Source of the DNA: Bugulina stolonifera
Taxonomy: Eukaryota > Bryozoa > Gymnolaemata > Cheilostomatida > Bugulidae
NCBI GenBank assembly: GCA_935421135.1
Contig: OW285188.1
Location: 1,137,001-1,201,000, forward strand
Direction of reading: 5' to 3'
Length of the DNA stretch: 64,000 nucleotides
How positions within the stretch are numbered: position 1 is the first letter of the stretch; each line of letters starts with the position of its first letter. Of this stretch, positions 1 through 14,100 are shown piece after piece. The translations under genes were made by a program, and so were the position numbers. The notes beneath the pieces are model-generated. The model was given only the letters and a program-made list of their open reading frames with translations. It searched no databases and was not told the origin of the DNA.

Positions 1-43
1 TTTTCTCTACCGTTGAATGTAATTATTGTATTTTATTACACAG

Positions 44-140
44 GTTGAATGCTCTGGCAACAATAATGATTCACCGAGACAAAGACATTGATTTAAACAA
101 AATTATTGTACCATTTTTGAGTGAAACGGGGGACATGTAA
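44..140 (+). pseudogene. Terminal exon of a hAT-type transposase or a domesticated relative (C-terminal dimerisation region)
   Basis: A clean acceptor (TTATTACACAG) precedes an open stretch ending in TAA at 138-140. It reads LNALATIMIHRDKDIDLNKI and then VPFLSETGDM. The LN-LA-IHR pattern, followed by an acidic segment and a short tail, is the usual end of the hAT dimerisation domain, also found in host genes such as ZMYM-like and 52-kDa-repressor-like proteins. The rest of the gene lies left of the window. It sits upstream of the first visible kinesin exon on the same strand, so it is either inserted in a kinesin intron or marks a neighbouring gene. An intact gene cannot be excluded. Confidence 0.5.
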
Positions 141-237
141 AATGCTTGTGTTTATGTCCGAGTTTTAACTAATATTTCATACACTATCTACAAGTACATG
201 GATGTCTACCTTTATATTATATCATGCAGCACTTGTA

Positions 238-1268
238 TACCGTGGCCTATTTCTGCCACACAATGTGAAACTAAATTGCAATTTATATGATACTGAATCC
301 TAAAATGAATGAAATAAAAATTGAATTTACCTGAAATAAAATAAATCATGTGAAACCAAACTAATATTTAAATAAAATCTGCAGTTCATATGAAACTGAA
401 AGTGAACTCACATGAAACCAAATTGCAATTCACCTGAAATGAAAGTTAGGGGTGTTACTCATAACAATAAAACGAAACTACATTTAGTACATGAGTGGTG
501 TGACAGGAAATAGTCCGTTATTTTGGTATTTTTAATTGTATTTTGGCGTTTACCTTAGATGCAAATAATAAAAGTATAATATGTATTTCATCAACCTACT
601 TGTAAGAAACAACACGCTTTTATGAGAGTATTTACAGTATTTTTAATAAAAAATAAGTATTTGACAGTCTCGAAAAAAATGATAACATTTTATCAAAAAT
701 ATTTACAACTTGTTTAGAGTTTTTGTAATTTAATGATAATTTTTGTTGAAAATATACAAAATCACTATTAATATTACATTAAAACTATTACAAAATATAA
801 TAAAAGAGTTGTACTCTCAAGTCTCGATCTTATTAGTACTGCGAGAGTATTACTAACTGCTACATTTGTTCATTTGGTGCTAATTCCTTTATTTTGAGTA
901 TTTCAATAATAATGTGAAAATATAAAGATCAATGGACTAAATTGATGACATTTGCTATATCAAATTATTAATAATACCCAGTAATCTCAAAGACGCAAGT
1001 GTATCTCTACGCCAGGGTAGAGGTGTAGTTTCGTTTTGCCACAATAAGTAACGCCCATAAATTTTGTTTTAGGCGCTTTTCGTTTTCGTTTCATGTGAGT
1101 TCACTTTCAGTTTCATATGAATTTCATATTTTATTTAACTTTCAGTTTAGTTTCACATGATTTATTTTATTTCAGGTGAATGTAATTTTTATTTTATTTC
1201 TTTTAGGATTCAGTATCATGTAAATTGCAATTTAGTTTTACACTGTGTGGCAGAAATCAGCCACGGTA
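238..1268. mobile_element. Foldback/MITE-like DNA element with roughly 240-bp terminal inverted repeats
   Basis: The ends are TACCGTGGC and GCCACGGTA. The left arm (about 238-490) is the reverse complement of the right arm (about 1020-1268) over some 240 bp, with scattered differences. The element is flanked by a perfect 6-bp duplication CTTGTA (232-237 and 1269-1274). The AT-rich middle has no credible ORF, so it is non-autonomous. The superfamily is not certain. Confidence 0.85.
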
Positions 1269-1274
1269 CTTGTA

Positions 1275-1669
1275 TCATTGTTTGGATCTTTCTTGCTTGC
1301 CAATAAATATAAATATTTACACACCATACATACATACATACATAATATATTATTGGTTTCATGAATATTTTTAGATAAATAGGATTCTTCAGATTCATTA
1401 GTTGGTAAATGGATGACATCGGGATACCATAATAAACATAAAATTTATTACCAAATTTAGTACCAAATTGCTGGAGATGGATCTTATTGCTTGATAATTC
1501 CGAAAAAATTTCGAACCTTTAAGGGTACTTCAGTGCCCCTCCCAGACCCTCCCCGCAGCGCACGCATTGGGCGCTGCACTCCCTCTACCTGTCAACCTGT
1601 CTATCTATAAGATCAGTTTAAAAGTAGTGAGGTGAATTTCAAGCAATATACACCCCTGGTTAGTAGTAT
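1275..1669. other. AT-rich intron or intergenic sequence, nothing recognised
   Basis: There is no conserved ORF on either strand. A locally GC-richer stretch at about 1530-1600 resembles no family I know. Confidence 0.5.
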
Positions 1670-1985
1670 TCGTACAGTACAGTGTAGTCTAGTGTAGTAT
1701 ACTGTATATCACAGTACAGTATAGTCTAGCATAATGCAGTTCTGTCTGTATATCACAATATAGTATTGTACTGTATATCAAAATATAATGTGGCACTGTA
1801 TATCACAATATAGTACAGCACTGTATATCACAATATAGTATAGTACTGTATATCACAATAGAATATAGTACTGTATATCACAGTATAATATAATACTGTA
1901 TATCACAATATATATTGTAGTATAGTACGGTATGTTATTACAATATAGTGTAGTACTGTATATCACAATGTAGTATAATATATGT
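1670..1985. repeat. Degenerate minisatellite (GTACTGTATATCACAATATA unit)
   Basis: Roughly 25- to 28-bp units based on TAGTACTGTATATCACAATA are repeated about ten times with drift. The array ends only some 10 bp before the acceptor of the first visible kinesin exon, so it occupies the place where a branch point and pyrimidine tract would normally lie. Confidence 0.85.
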
Positions 1986-1995
1986 GACGTTGTAG

Positions 1996-2188
1996 CTGAT
2001 CGTACCAAACGTATTCGTAACCGAGCACATGTCAATCAAGTAGCCACAGATCAGTTAGTCAAGGAGCTACTCCAGGAGAAGGAGCGGTTGCTAGAAGAGT
2101 TGGAGATCTCCCGCAGGCAGGCTGCATCCAGCCTTAGTACTGAGGCATTGGCTAAAGCTAAGCTTGAATACGAAGAGCAGATTAACAG
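1996..2188 (+). CDS. Kinesin-3 exon a: end of motor domain, neck and coiled coil
   Basis: The acceptor is GTTGTAG and the donor is AG|GTGACT. It enters needing two bases and leaves in phase 2. The ADRTKRIRNRAHVN segment matches the conserved motor/neck junction of kinesin-3 (ADRAKQI-N in relatives). A heptad-like stretch (LVKELLQEKERLLEELEI) follows. This is the only visible trace of the motor. Confidence 0.85.
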
Positions 2189-5100
2189 GTGACTTCCAAG
2201 ATGACACATTCCTGTGCAAAGTACAAAGTGCATGTTTGAGCATTTTTGTCATTAAGTTGGTAATCTTAGGTTTAGTTTGCAGTTGAAATGTTTTAATCTT
2301 TATTTCCTTTTTCCTTAAATGAGTGATTAGCCCTACTAGTTAGAAGTGGCTGTGACTCTGGTTTGTTAGGCACTGATGGATTTGTAGGTGCTTTAGGTAC
2401 TTATTTAGCATGAAGCTTGATTGCATCCAAGTCATTTGATTTCTAAAATCAGCAAATCTGTATCAACAATTTTGTAGATATAACATGTAAACCACTCATC
2501 CTACTAATGCATGGGAATAATTATGTTACATGCTAACAGTTGACGTATTCCCACGACTCACTACCAAGCATGTAAGGCAATATTCACAGCCGGCTGCTGG
2601 GATGCCCCATACATTTGTACTTGCATTTTAATTGTGCTAATCAGTAAGCATATATGAGACAATACAGCCATTGCTCTAACACCATCAGGGAAAAGTCAAA
2701 ACACTTATATGTTTTCATTACCTACATGTAAGTTTCAAGCACACGTTTACGCCAGGTGAAAAGTTCATTTTCTGCGAGAGACTCAGATGTACCAATGAGT
2801 TAGAGATTGTTGATTCTGTCCTGGTGAAAACGCAAGCTACCAGTTTTTCGGCCTACATCTGGTTGCACGTTACCACTGGTGTTTGCAACATAGACCAGCC
2901 TTCAGTTGAGTGTGTAATCTGAATGAAAGCAGAATTGGGCACAATGTTATTAGAATTTTGGTTGTTGCTTGGGAACGGAGGTACACGTACAGTGTAGATA
3001 CTATCTGTTACTGGTGGGATAGCAGAAAAGAAAGGAAAGCTTTGCACAACAATATATCAATATGGTACTTGACAGGGGCGGCTATAGGCACCCACGCCAC
3101 CATCCTAGGCGCGTGTTCAATCAAGCATGCAATACTAGCTGTGCTCTGTAAACTATCAATACTATGCATATCTAGGCTTCAATTAATTTTCTATTTACTA
3201 GCTCAGGCAGTACAGTCATTTTATAGTGCTGTAATAGTCATGTTATACATGTATGTGTAGACTGTACCCATGCATGTTCATGTTCCACACTTATCTTGTA
3301 TTAACTCCCTCAGACGCGTGAAATTCATGGCTTCTTGAAAATAGGCTGGTGTTGAAATATTTCCTATATCCGCCCCTGGTACTTGATCAACTTATAGAAT
3401 ATCAACGTAATCTTGGTTTCACCTGTCTTATATGGTACCAAGCATACATGACAAGTTGGGCTGACATCAGAGAGGGAGATTTTTTTCACACGCGAGACAA
3501 CAGGCTCTTTGACTGCTAAAGTACCTAAAATGTCTTTGAAAACGAACGCACTTTATGGGCTGTCTGCTGTGGGCACAGTTCTCAATTACAAACTAAGCTG
3601 GTCAGGAATGTTTTTGCTTCAAGTACTAGATTGTTACAAGTACTAGTATGCGAAGCTGTTTGCCTGCACATATGGGCAAACAACTCTGCGAAAACAAGAC
3701 TAGTCAAGACTGGAGAGATCTCAGACCAAGCTGGGTATTAGGACTTGTGGCTACAAAAGTGAGATAACTCCAGACAAACTAAGGCGACCATGTCTCTTAG
3801 GAGTGTGGAGATAATATGCGATAAAATAATATTAATGTAAATTATTGCAATTAGTTTAGAGGCTGATACATTACATAAATATTTTGATTGTTTGTAACCA
3901 ATCTGGTCACCAAAATACCAAATGAAGAATTATTATTAGCTAAAATTCCAAACCGGAAGCGTTTGCTGGAGTTCAGGAGTTTGCCGAAAATTGATTCTGA
4001 AAGCGGGAGAGATGTCATGTTTGGTACCAAGCCAATTTGCAGTTAGCAATAAAACCTTGAGGCTTAGATATCTCACTTGATGTATTGCATGCTACTAAAC
4101 TCTAAGGCTGTATGCATATGTACTGTACGTGTATGTCCTAAGTTACTCTAGATGCTTCATCTAGTAGTCATAGGTGTAGTGAAATAGCATCATTTTTGTA
4201 TCCAGATATAAACAGGAAATGGAGGATGTGCAGAGGTCTTGGGCTGATCGATTAGAACGGGAACAAGATGCAAAGCAGAAAAGAATTGATGAGTTGGAAG
4301 CTGAGGAGAAACGCAAGGCTCGGGTGCCATACTTATGGAATCTGAACGAGGACTCTAGTTTGTGCGCTAAGATAATCCACTTCCTGCCTGAAGGTATATG
4401 GATAATAGTTTGCGCATGCATGATTATATTCTCTTTTATTAGCTATTAATGTACAGTTGATCCCTGCTACTGCTGCTACTAAAGTATGTGTGTTATATAA
4501 TACATATACATGTACATGGTCTTGTGTGTAGGAAAGACAAAGCTGATAGGAAATGCCAAAACAGAACCACCTGCAGACATAGTGCTCTCTGGTCCTGGTT
4601 ATTGTCAGAGGCATGCTTCAGTTAAATTTGTAGAGGGAAAGATGAGCATCACACCTCAACAGGGTAAGGTTTGCATCAATGGTAAAGAGATTGAGGAGAA
4701 GAAATCACTACACCACAATGACAGGTAATAATGGGTACATGCACATCATAATCATTACTCCTACTCTCAGTGTAACTACACCACAGTGATGGTTTTACAC
4801 GCACTGTATGTGTACCACAGTGATGGCTTTACGCGCATTGTATGTGTACCACAGGGATGGCTTTACACGCACTGTATGTGTACCACAGTGATGGCTAATA
4901 TTGTATATTTTAGAGTTTGCTTTGGGGATCGTGCAATATTTGTTGTAAATGATCCGAGGAAAGTGGCCAAGTTCAAGAAAGAAGGGAAGAAGCTGGAGGT
5001 CATCAGCTATGAGTTTGCGCAGAAAGAACTGTCCAGAAAATTTGTTGAGAGCATAGAAGGTGGTAGGTTTCTTACACAAACATTGTTATGACTTCGACTA

Positions 5101-8100
5101 ATAACATGACATAATAACATGCTCTGTGTATTGTTTACCTTTATGTCAATAAAGCCAGCATAATCACAAGTTATGCATGCATATACATGTACATTTCAAA
5201 AGATGTTTCTAGTAAGCGTTTTGAAATACGATGCAGAGTTGAAAGGTCATTATGCTAGCTAGCCGAACTAGCTATTTAATAGACTTTGCTGCCATAATAG
5301 CTCATCACTGCTCGAGTTGATTGCTGTATGTTACTACTATATATGTTTATATCTCAATGATCCAGCAGCTGTATTTAGGCATTCATTCAGTTCTTGTGAT
5401 CATACCATTTAGTAAGATTTTTCCTGAAATTTTTTTATATTCTCACCGAATGGGTGTCATCTGCAATGTTTTGTTACTTGTTTCAAGCTGTGTCGTTATA
5501 CAAAGGCTAATAATACACTATTACTATTGACCTAGGTTTTGAGCTCTACCTAATGCGTTAGCCTCTATCAGAATCACCAATACTCGAACTAGATCTACAA
5601 AATGTACTTCAACCTCTCATTGGGTTTCTATGAGCTCTATTCCTACTCCAACAGTGATCATTCTTAAACTTACCACTTCTACTAACCCAGCGTCTGTTGC
5701 TTGCTCTCTCACTTGCTTGATTTTTTTTCTCTGAATGGCTGACTGGCTTTTTCTAGTCTTGTTTAGAATTTGTTCTGAAACTCTACCTAGTTGTTTCTTC
5801 TTCAACTTATATTTAGTTGTTCCCATTTTCGATTAGACTCTTTCTACTGGGTACTTCCTGAAAACCCCTCTCTCAACTCAGTATTACCAAAATCAGATTC
5901 TTTACTTGATTTTTCTGCTCTCATTAGGCCTTCTACATGTAGTTTGGACCCTTCCCCCAGGCTTGTGCAACTGTTACAGATTTGATAGCTTCTCCCATGT
6001 AATGGTTTTTCAGCAAATCCAAAGCCTGGTTACAGAAATTCTTCTTTTCGCTTTTCATATCACAACCAGATGACCTCAGGATGTATATCCTCTGTACACA
6101 TTGCATCATGCCTCTACCTTATTCGAATGTAAAACTATCTTTGGCAAGAGCCCTGGATCTTACTGTTGCTAGTTGTCATGCCTATTTATTGGTTTTTATT
6201 ATCCTGTAGTAGATAAAATATCGTTCAGAAGATCACATTTTATATTGATGCTCTTAACAGTAAAGACCTACATCTAGGTAGCTTTATCTGCTTTGAGTTA
6301 CCGTTCGGTGTAACATATAAACTCTGCTTATACAATGTATCCAAGTGATTCAATCTCCAGTTGCATGCAACTGCTAACAATAGATCACGTTACTGATTTT
6401 CATGCCCTACTCTACCTGGATCTACATGTAGCTATTCTAAAATGCTGTTAGTAATTGCACCCATCTATTTCAGCCTGAGTGTGCATTAATGCAGTTCTCG
6501 ATACCTCACCTAGATTCAGATGATTTATTTACATTGGGCCAATGTTGCCAAGGACTGTGGTACTGGTTACATTTTGAAGATTAAATTTAAATGATTCCTT
6601 TATCAGAATTAAAATTTTATTCTATATAATCTGAAATATAAAATGAAATTTTAATACTGATAAATAAAATTTTTTCTCTTTCATAATATAGAGATTTGAT
6701 AGACATTACAACATCAATTAAATCAAAGACACCAAGAAGCTAGCTTTCATGCTACTTTTTCAGTGAACATCGACGCAAATACAATGACAAAAAACTGTGC
6801 CGGTTTTACAATTGGCATGACAACATCAGCTTTGACTAAATGCAGCTAACCCGAAAAAACGGTCTTTGGGATTTTAGTAAAGCATTGAGACTGGTGCATA
6901 AAAGTGGTTCATCAATATGAGGAGCGTAGTAATATAATACTAACCTCAGTTTTTTTGCCGCACACTAGGAACATACAAACACTTAATTATTGCAGACGAT
7001 ACTCTGAAGTATGAGGTACTGTCTATACTACCACTTGTTAGAGATGCCACAGCCATATCCGATGAGCTCTGTAAAGCGTGCAAATTTGAAGTGGTTATTG
7101 TGTCTGCAGTGGCTCGTGGACTTAGTGAAGGTCGCAATGAGGTGTGTAGTTATTCTAGTACACATCTATATTCCAGGAATCTAATAGTAAAACTTGTAGT
7201 ATCTATACAGTAAAGCTACTGTGAAACTACACAGTAGAATATGCACACATGCTAGTGTACTGTAGGTGTAACATAATTTGAGAGTCCGGAACCTGGGTAA
7301 TGATTACAATGTCAGACATACGTATCATCCAATGTGCATGTGTGGAATGTTTGGCGATTGTTTGGTATATTTGTACATGTATGGGCGTAATGTACTCGAG
7401 AATCGTTACATGTATCTCTTGGCAATTTAGATATTTATCAAGATGACCAATCAGATCACAGCGAATAGATACATGTGGACGATTGAGAAATTTGTCAAAA
7501 GACAAGGAGTGATGATGGATGAATATGGAAGATTTGTATCAGAAGGTGAAGAGATTTTGGATGAGTATAGTGAGGTGCGGCTGACATTCCATCGTCTTAC
7601 AAATATTTTCCTTTTACATCAATTTGCTACATGCTTTACTCTACTCCCCCTACCCCCCCCCCCCCGACTACACAGGAAGCCGGTTGTTCGTTTTCAGCCT
7701 TCGTAGCCTCATTCTAGAGCAAATCATACGCCGTTTGTTTGGCTGTGCAACGACCAACATATTGGCCTTTTAGTCTCCGGCGTTACGGGGTGCTGTGTTG
7801 AATGGTTAATACATGTATTCGATACAATGACCCTAGTTATATAATGTATTAAAAGTCAGCTTTGGTTATTAGCTGGATATTAATTAAGGCCACTGGTAGA
7901 TAGAGGTGGAACGAGACTCGAGATTTCTCGAGTCTCGTATCGACTTGCCTTGTCTCGAAAGTCGTCTCGAGATGGCAATTAGTATTCGAGACTGAAAACA
8001 AATAGCAGCTAATAATTTTTATTTATAATAAATTAATAATTATAATACGACTAATTGCTAATCAGCAATAAATATATCAAATAGAAAATTATTATTCAAA

Positions 8101-11100
8101 TTATTTAGTAATACTCCCTACATGTATATTCCCAGCACTGATTTCCTAGCAATAGCATTGCAGCTAACGCTGAGCTACTAGTCGATCATCCTAGTCATGC
8201 AGAATTACTAATGACTGTCAATCACCACTCCCACAATGCTATGTTATGTCCTTACCAAAAGTTGTCTACTCGTGAGATTATTTCATTAAAGAAAACATAA
8301 CTCCATACTAATTTTTCAAATTGCATTTTATTATTTTAGTACCCATGTACAATGTACATGCAATGTAATGTACATGGAATACATGTGCAATATATTCCAC
8401 AGCCTTCTGTTCACCTTTTATTGAAATGCATAATGATAAAATACAGAGTTTACAGAGTAGCAATTGAAACTATTGGAGTTCTAACATGCAGATATATAAA
8501 ATTTGGCAAACTCCTTAGAAAAATTGCCTTGAATCCTAAAACCCAGTCTCGTCTCGATTTTTTTAGAAGTAGTGTCTCGAATCTCGTCTCGAATCCAAAA
8601 ATTCTGTCTCGTTCCACCTCTACTGGTAGACTAGTACTACGCATTGCCTATAGAGTTGTGCCAACGAAGTTACACCGCCGAAGCTCACAGCTTCTTGTGT
8701 ACCCGAGCCTTTACACTGTGCGCTATAGGCTTTAATCTTTGTAGGAGTGCACTCAGCGCACAAGTGTGGAGTCCAGATGTAGTATCATAATAGTTTGTTA
8801 TATCTCCCCATTGAGCAGTAGAAGTCAATTAGAGATTTTGCTCATTTTTTCAAAACATGCTTGTATTTTGTAAAGTGACATAATTTCATACTTGCCTAAT
8901 TTCCCGATTTAGGTGAGATACTCCAGATTTTGAGACCCTGCTCTCACTTTGTTATAAACTCCCTATTTCTTCTAGATTTTCAGTGAATTTTTGTTGTCAA
9001 TAATAGTTTTATTTCAATGGAAATCTGCTAGACAACCTCTTTTGATTATATCTAAAGTTAAAATTCAAATATTATTATTTCCTGTTATTTAGAAACATCG
9101 GACTAGGAAGGGAAGTTCCTAAACAGTATTTGTGTTAGCTCAGGAGTGATGTCCATTTTTTTCACCGATACGTGTGCTCTGCCTAGTAGTTGCTAGACAA
9201 CTCAACCTTCTTAGCAATAATATTCCAGTCCAGGTGTATAAGCATGTCCTGAAACTTTCAGAGATTGAGAATTGATTTTAATAAAAAGCTAAACAATTCA
9301 GTATATTTAACCCAGGGGCGGCTATAGGCACCCACGCCACCATCCTAGGCATGTGTTCAATCAAGCATGCAATACTAGCTGTGCTCTGTAAACTATTAAC
9401 ACTATGCATGTCCAGGCTTCAATTCCTTTTCAATTTGCTTGCTCAGGCAGTACAGTCATTGTATAGTGCTGTAATAGTCATGTTATCAGTGTAGACTGTA
9501 CCCATACATGTTCATGTTTCACACTTATCTTGTAATAACTAACTCAGATGCATGAAATCCATGATTTCTTGAAAATAGGCTGGTGTTGAAATTTTTCCTA
9601 TATCCGCCCCTGATTTAACTTGTAATGGGCAAAGCAGTGGTGTTTCATTGCACCAGTTAGTAAAGAAATTCAGGACATCACGTATGATGTGAGTGTGATT
9701 TGCCGTGGCCCATTGGGAGCAAATGATGTTATAAATGTAAAATACATGAAATAATAAAAGATAAAATCCCATAAATTGTAAATAATTATACATGAATAAA
9801 AGTATTTATATATTATTACCATATTGGTAAAAAAAGCAATACATGTATTAACACTGTATTTTTGAGGTGCTTGGAAGCATAGCAAGAGCACTGGAATCAG
9901 TGTATAGAGGAGAGCATTTTGAAGGTGACAGAACAATTTAAGTATGTAAATGCATTTAAGTATCTCTACCAAAAAAGTCTCCCTACTTATTGATCACCCC
10001 TCGTATATATACATGTAGAATGTAGGAATGGGCTTCAGGATGGTGTAAATATCTAGTAGCTGACAAAGAATTGAATTTTAGCTTGACTTAAAAAAACTAC
10101 ATGTAAGTTCCTGGGGACTTACGAGTTTTGACTAGTGAAAACTCTCAACTAAGATGTGGCCTTGGCGACTTGAGCTTCCGAAAGGAACCTTGCTGATAAA
10201 TGTTGATATTTCTGCATTGCACAACTAAAATATTATTTTTAAAAGTTTAATTGAGTCTATATATTACACAGTTTGGTGATGTGAGAGTGCACTTCCAACA
10301 AAATATCCCTATTTGGAGTAGTTATTACTTGGCAAGTATGATATATCTACATGTATATATGTAGCTTTACAAACTTTTATTCTTTTATTTATTGCATGTT
10401 GAGCATTAGGGCATTCTGGTAGATCATATGCCCAACCACAACTAATTGCTTATACGCAAATATTTGAGAAGACTAGTTGAGCCCAGAGCATGTCTCTTGA
10501 AGCTTAAACACTGTGAATTAACTGATAAATTTCAGGTTTGGAATTTGCGACTGTTCGAAACTGTCAGTTAGAAACAGGACGTTCTGAAAATGCTTGTTTG
10601 GAAAATACCCATTTAGAGACTCTAAACCCCAACCCCCAGCTTTCAACTAATTTTTATTTCTAATATTATATTTTTTGTTTTTACTGCTACATGTAGGCCT
10701 ACTAATTTGTAGAACACTAAAGATAATTCATTGCCTGTGTGTTGTGTTCTTCTAATTGTAATCAACACAGTTTCATAATGGGTATTTTCTAAACGACCGT
10801 TTTCGGAACCTCCTGTTTTAACTGACATTTTCAAACTGGTCCTATACCAAGGTTTGCAGCTATATAGAGGCAGTCTCTTGAATGTCACTTCTACCTGAAT
10901 CATAATGAGAATTCTTAGTAAGACTACACGTATATGCAGCTTAATTTGTAACAGCTGGCCTTCTGTGAGCATACACTGGGTGTACGATACCTACTCATAA
11001 TGGTCAAAGTCAAGAGCAAATCCTAATAGAATTGAGGCTTTTGCGTAGCCTAGAACTTTGACAGCACACTTTATTTCATTGAAGTTATAATTAACTGATT

Positions 11101-14100
11101 GAGTCAGAGGCCCTATTCTAAATGGGAGGGAGTGGTTGCAGATATGGTCTTTTATCACTAAAAGAATGCGCTTTTGATTAACAGGTAACCTGGCGACGTA
11201 AGGCAGATTCATAATCTTATTGTGTTGATATGATATTCAGTCACATACTTCCTGTTTGTTGTTATGTTGCTATTCCGAGAGGTAGTCTACTCATTGCTGA
11301 GTGATGAAAACTTCTATTTCATTTAGCTTGAAGACCCTTGGTATGAGCCCCCAGAGACGGAGTGTTTATTGGGAATAGCTGCTATCCCACTTGTGGCTCT
11401 TTCCCAAATGGATGCCTACAAGGACACGTTAGTTCTATTGAGCTATGAAGCAGAGAGAGTGGGCAGTGTAGAAATTCAGCTAATCCCATGCGATGGCGAT
11501 GGCAACGAGGACTATGACTATGATATAGAAGAGTCAACAGAACTGGTCAGACTATAGCGCCAATCAGTGTATAGCTTACACACCAGTATATGTATTATAG
11601 CATACATACTAGTATACTCGGTATATAGCATACATACTAGTATACTCGGTATATAGCTTACATACTAGTATACTTGGTATATAGCATACATACTAGGCCT
11701 GCAACGATGAATCGATAACGATTCTCGATATGATTAATTTGCAGCACTTTCAATATCGATTCATTGCACTCAATTTTCGATCCTTGTTAAATATATACTT
11801 AGTCTTGGGAATCCCACGTTATCCCCATAGCATGGTGGCAGAGCGCTCACTTTAAAAACGTGTGGTCATGGGTTCGAATCTCAGTGAAGCACAATTTTCT
11901 TCTAGTAATTTTGTTGGTAATAAGTGGATAGCTATAAAATACATCATGTGCTAAGATGTATTACTAATATAAGTCTATAATTATATAAATGCCCCAAACA
12001 TACAATTTGTATTTGATATTCCACACAATTAAAAGGGTATGCTTCTGGAATCTACTCATTCTACTCTTTTTGGTGATTCTAAAATGGAATTATCAACTCA
12101 ATTACTACAACTGACAGTGTTCTAAAATACTGTTGCGAAGAACTACTGCAACGTAAACGATGCCAGGGTAAATGATTCAAATAAATAGCAACATTGATAG
12201 TTGTGCTCACTGTCTCCATTCACTGCTTGCTTGAGGTTACAGTAACACACTTGCCTATAATTGTTGTACTACATAGTTACATTATTTCAGTAAAATTGTG
12301 AGATGAGTTAATTGGCAGAATCGAAAAGATCAAAACAGTATTTTGTGAATCGTTGCAGGCCTAATACATACTTGTATACTCAGTATATAGCATATATACT
12401 AGTATACTCGGTATATAGCTTACATACTAGTATACTCAGTATATAGCTTACAGTACACAGTTAGTATAATATACTAGTATGCTTACACACTAGCATTATA
12501 CTCAGTATTATACTGTACCTAATCTATTGCTTAGCTACTAGTTTACTTTACCAAGACTTATCAAAATCAACCATTTTCTGTCTGACACCCCCATAGCACA
12601 GAAGTAAACAACATGAGGGAATAGTTCCATTGTGAAAATATTAAATTCATGCTATGTGATTGGTTTAGATTGGAAGAAATCTCTTCTTCAAGATTAAAGT
12701 GTTGCAAGCTATCAACATTCCCAGCAACTTCACTCAGGTAACTTACATGTCCATACATGTTGTCATTGGAACACCTACTAACACATGTGCATTACATGTA
12801 CATAATAATATTATAACGGTAATGTAGAGAGAGTGTGTATAAAGGGCATGCTACATGGACGCACAACTTCTACGAATATCACATGTTTAAAAAACGGAAA
12901 GTGTTGTAAGGTACTACACAGAAGTTGCGTTTTTATCGTAAGCAAAAGAAGTTGTCTACTCATCAATTCAACTAAGGGCAGGAGAAGCTAAATCTAAGGA
13001 ATCAATGTAGCCTGTGTACCTACAAATGATAATTGGGGGTTGCGATACATTTACATTCAATCTCTTTAAGATTAGCCCATCCTTATTATAGTTTAGATTA
13101 AAACCTCCACTATTTTAGCAATATATCGAAACGTGCAGGTTGAAATATCCCTGCTCGGTGAAAGTTAAGTTCAACTAAATGTTTCCTATTATAGGTAACA
13201 CGCACCTGAGAGGCTTGACTTGAATTTATGGTTGAGGATGGATGCGATAGCGTGACTCTTGATTTATTTTATTTCCCTGGTGTTTATAATAAGGATTGAA
13301 CTTCTTCCACAGTGTTGGGTCTTTTATTGGATCAATTTAATCAACATAACTATGCTGTAATGTCTGTACTCACAAGTTTAAAGTGATCCTTCCCCCGCAC
13401 TGCTAGCCTGTCTTATCTACCTCTCTGCTTCACTCCCAACCATTAATTGCCCTCCTCTCCTTAGTCTCCAGCTATCTCCAAGCTATCCTTATAATCTTGC
13501 CTATCCCCTTAGCCTTAGCCCCCTCTTCTACAGCTACCAATACACCCCCCTTCTTTTTCTTTTTTCCTGTTCTCTCAGCTAGTTACCTTGTGTTTACCTA
13601 TGTCTTGTCTTCCAGTAACTGCCTTTGCCTACCACCGCCCCTTTATTCTTCTTTCCTTAACTTCATACCCATTTTGACTTCATTTATAGTCAGTGCTCAA
13701 AGTCTAACAAATGAGGTGGGGCTCTCTAGGGTAGCAGACATAATCACTTGAGGGCGCGAAGCGCCTGAACAGTGCGCGCAGCCAATTGGAAACTTTATCA
13801 AAATTAAACACCGAAATGGTGCAAAATCCAAGAACTTCAGGTTAAAATATAATATGGTCCAAGATCTTAAGGTAAAATATGGTCCAATTAGTATTATTAT
13901 TATTATAGTAATCTGTAGGGGGTCTATAAGTCTGAGGGACCCCCTGGAATTTGACCACTGTTTATAGTACATAGTCTCTGTACTTAAGGTTGGACCTACT
14001 CACTCTCCCTGATCTTGTCACTACTCCTGCCTGTCTCTGCTCCCTTGGTTCATTTTGTCTTTGTGAACTACTCTTTTTGGTTGTTGGCCTGTCTTACCTT

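Noticed and set aside
2910..3260. 116-codon plus-strand ORF
   Set aside because: It runs from intron DNA into the hAT MITE at 3073-3378; no family motif, and the second MITE copy does not keep the frame.
11828..11890. tRNA gene
   Set aside because: A and B boxes are present, but I cannot fold a complete cloverleaf. It is repeated inside a hAT element, so a SINE-like remnant is the better call.
13497..13751. 84-codon plus-strand ORF
   Set aside because: Proline/serine low-complexity product of pyrimidine-rich DNA, antisense to the gypsy relic.
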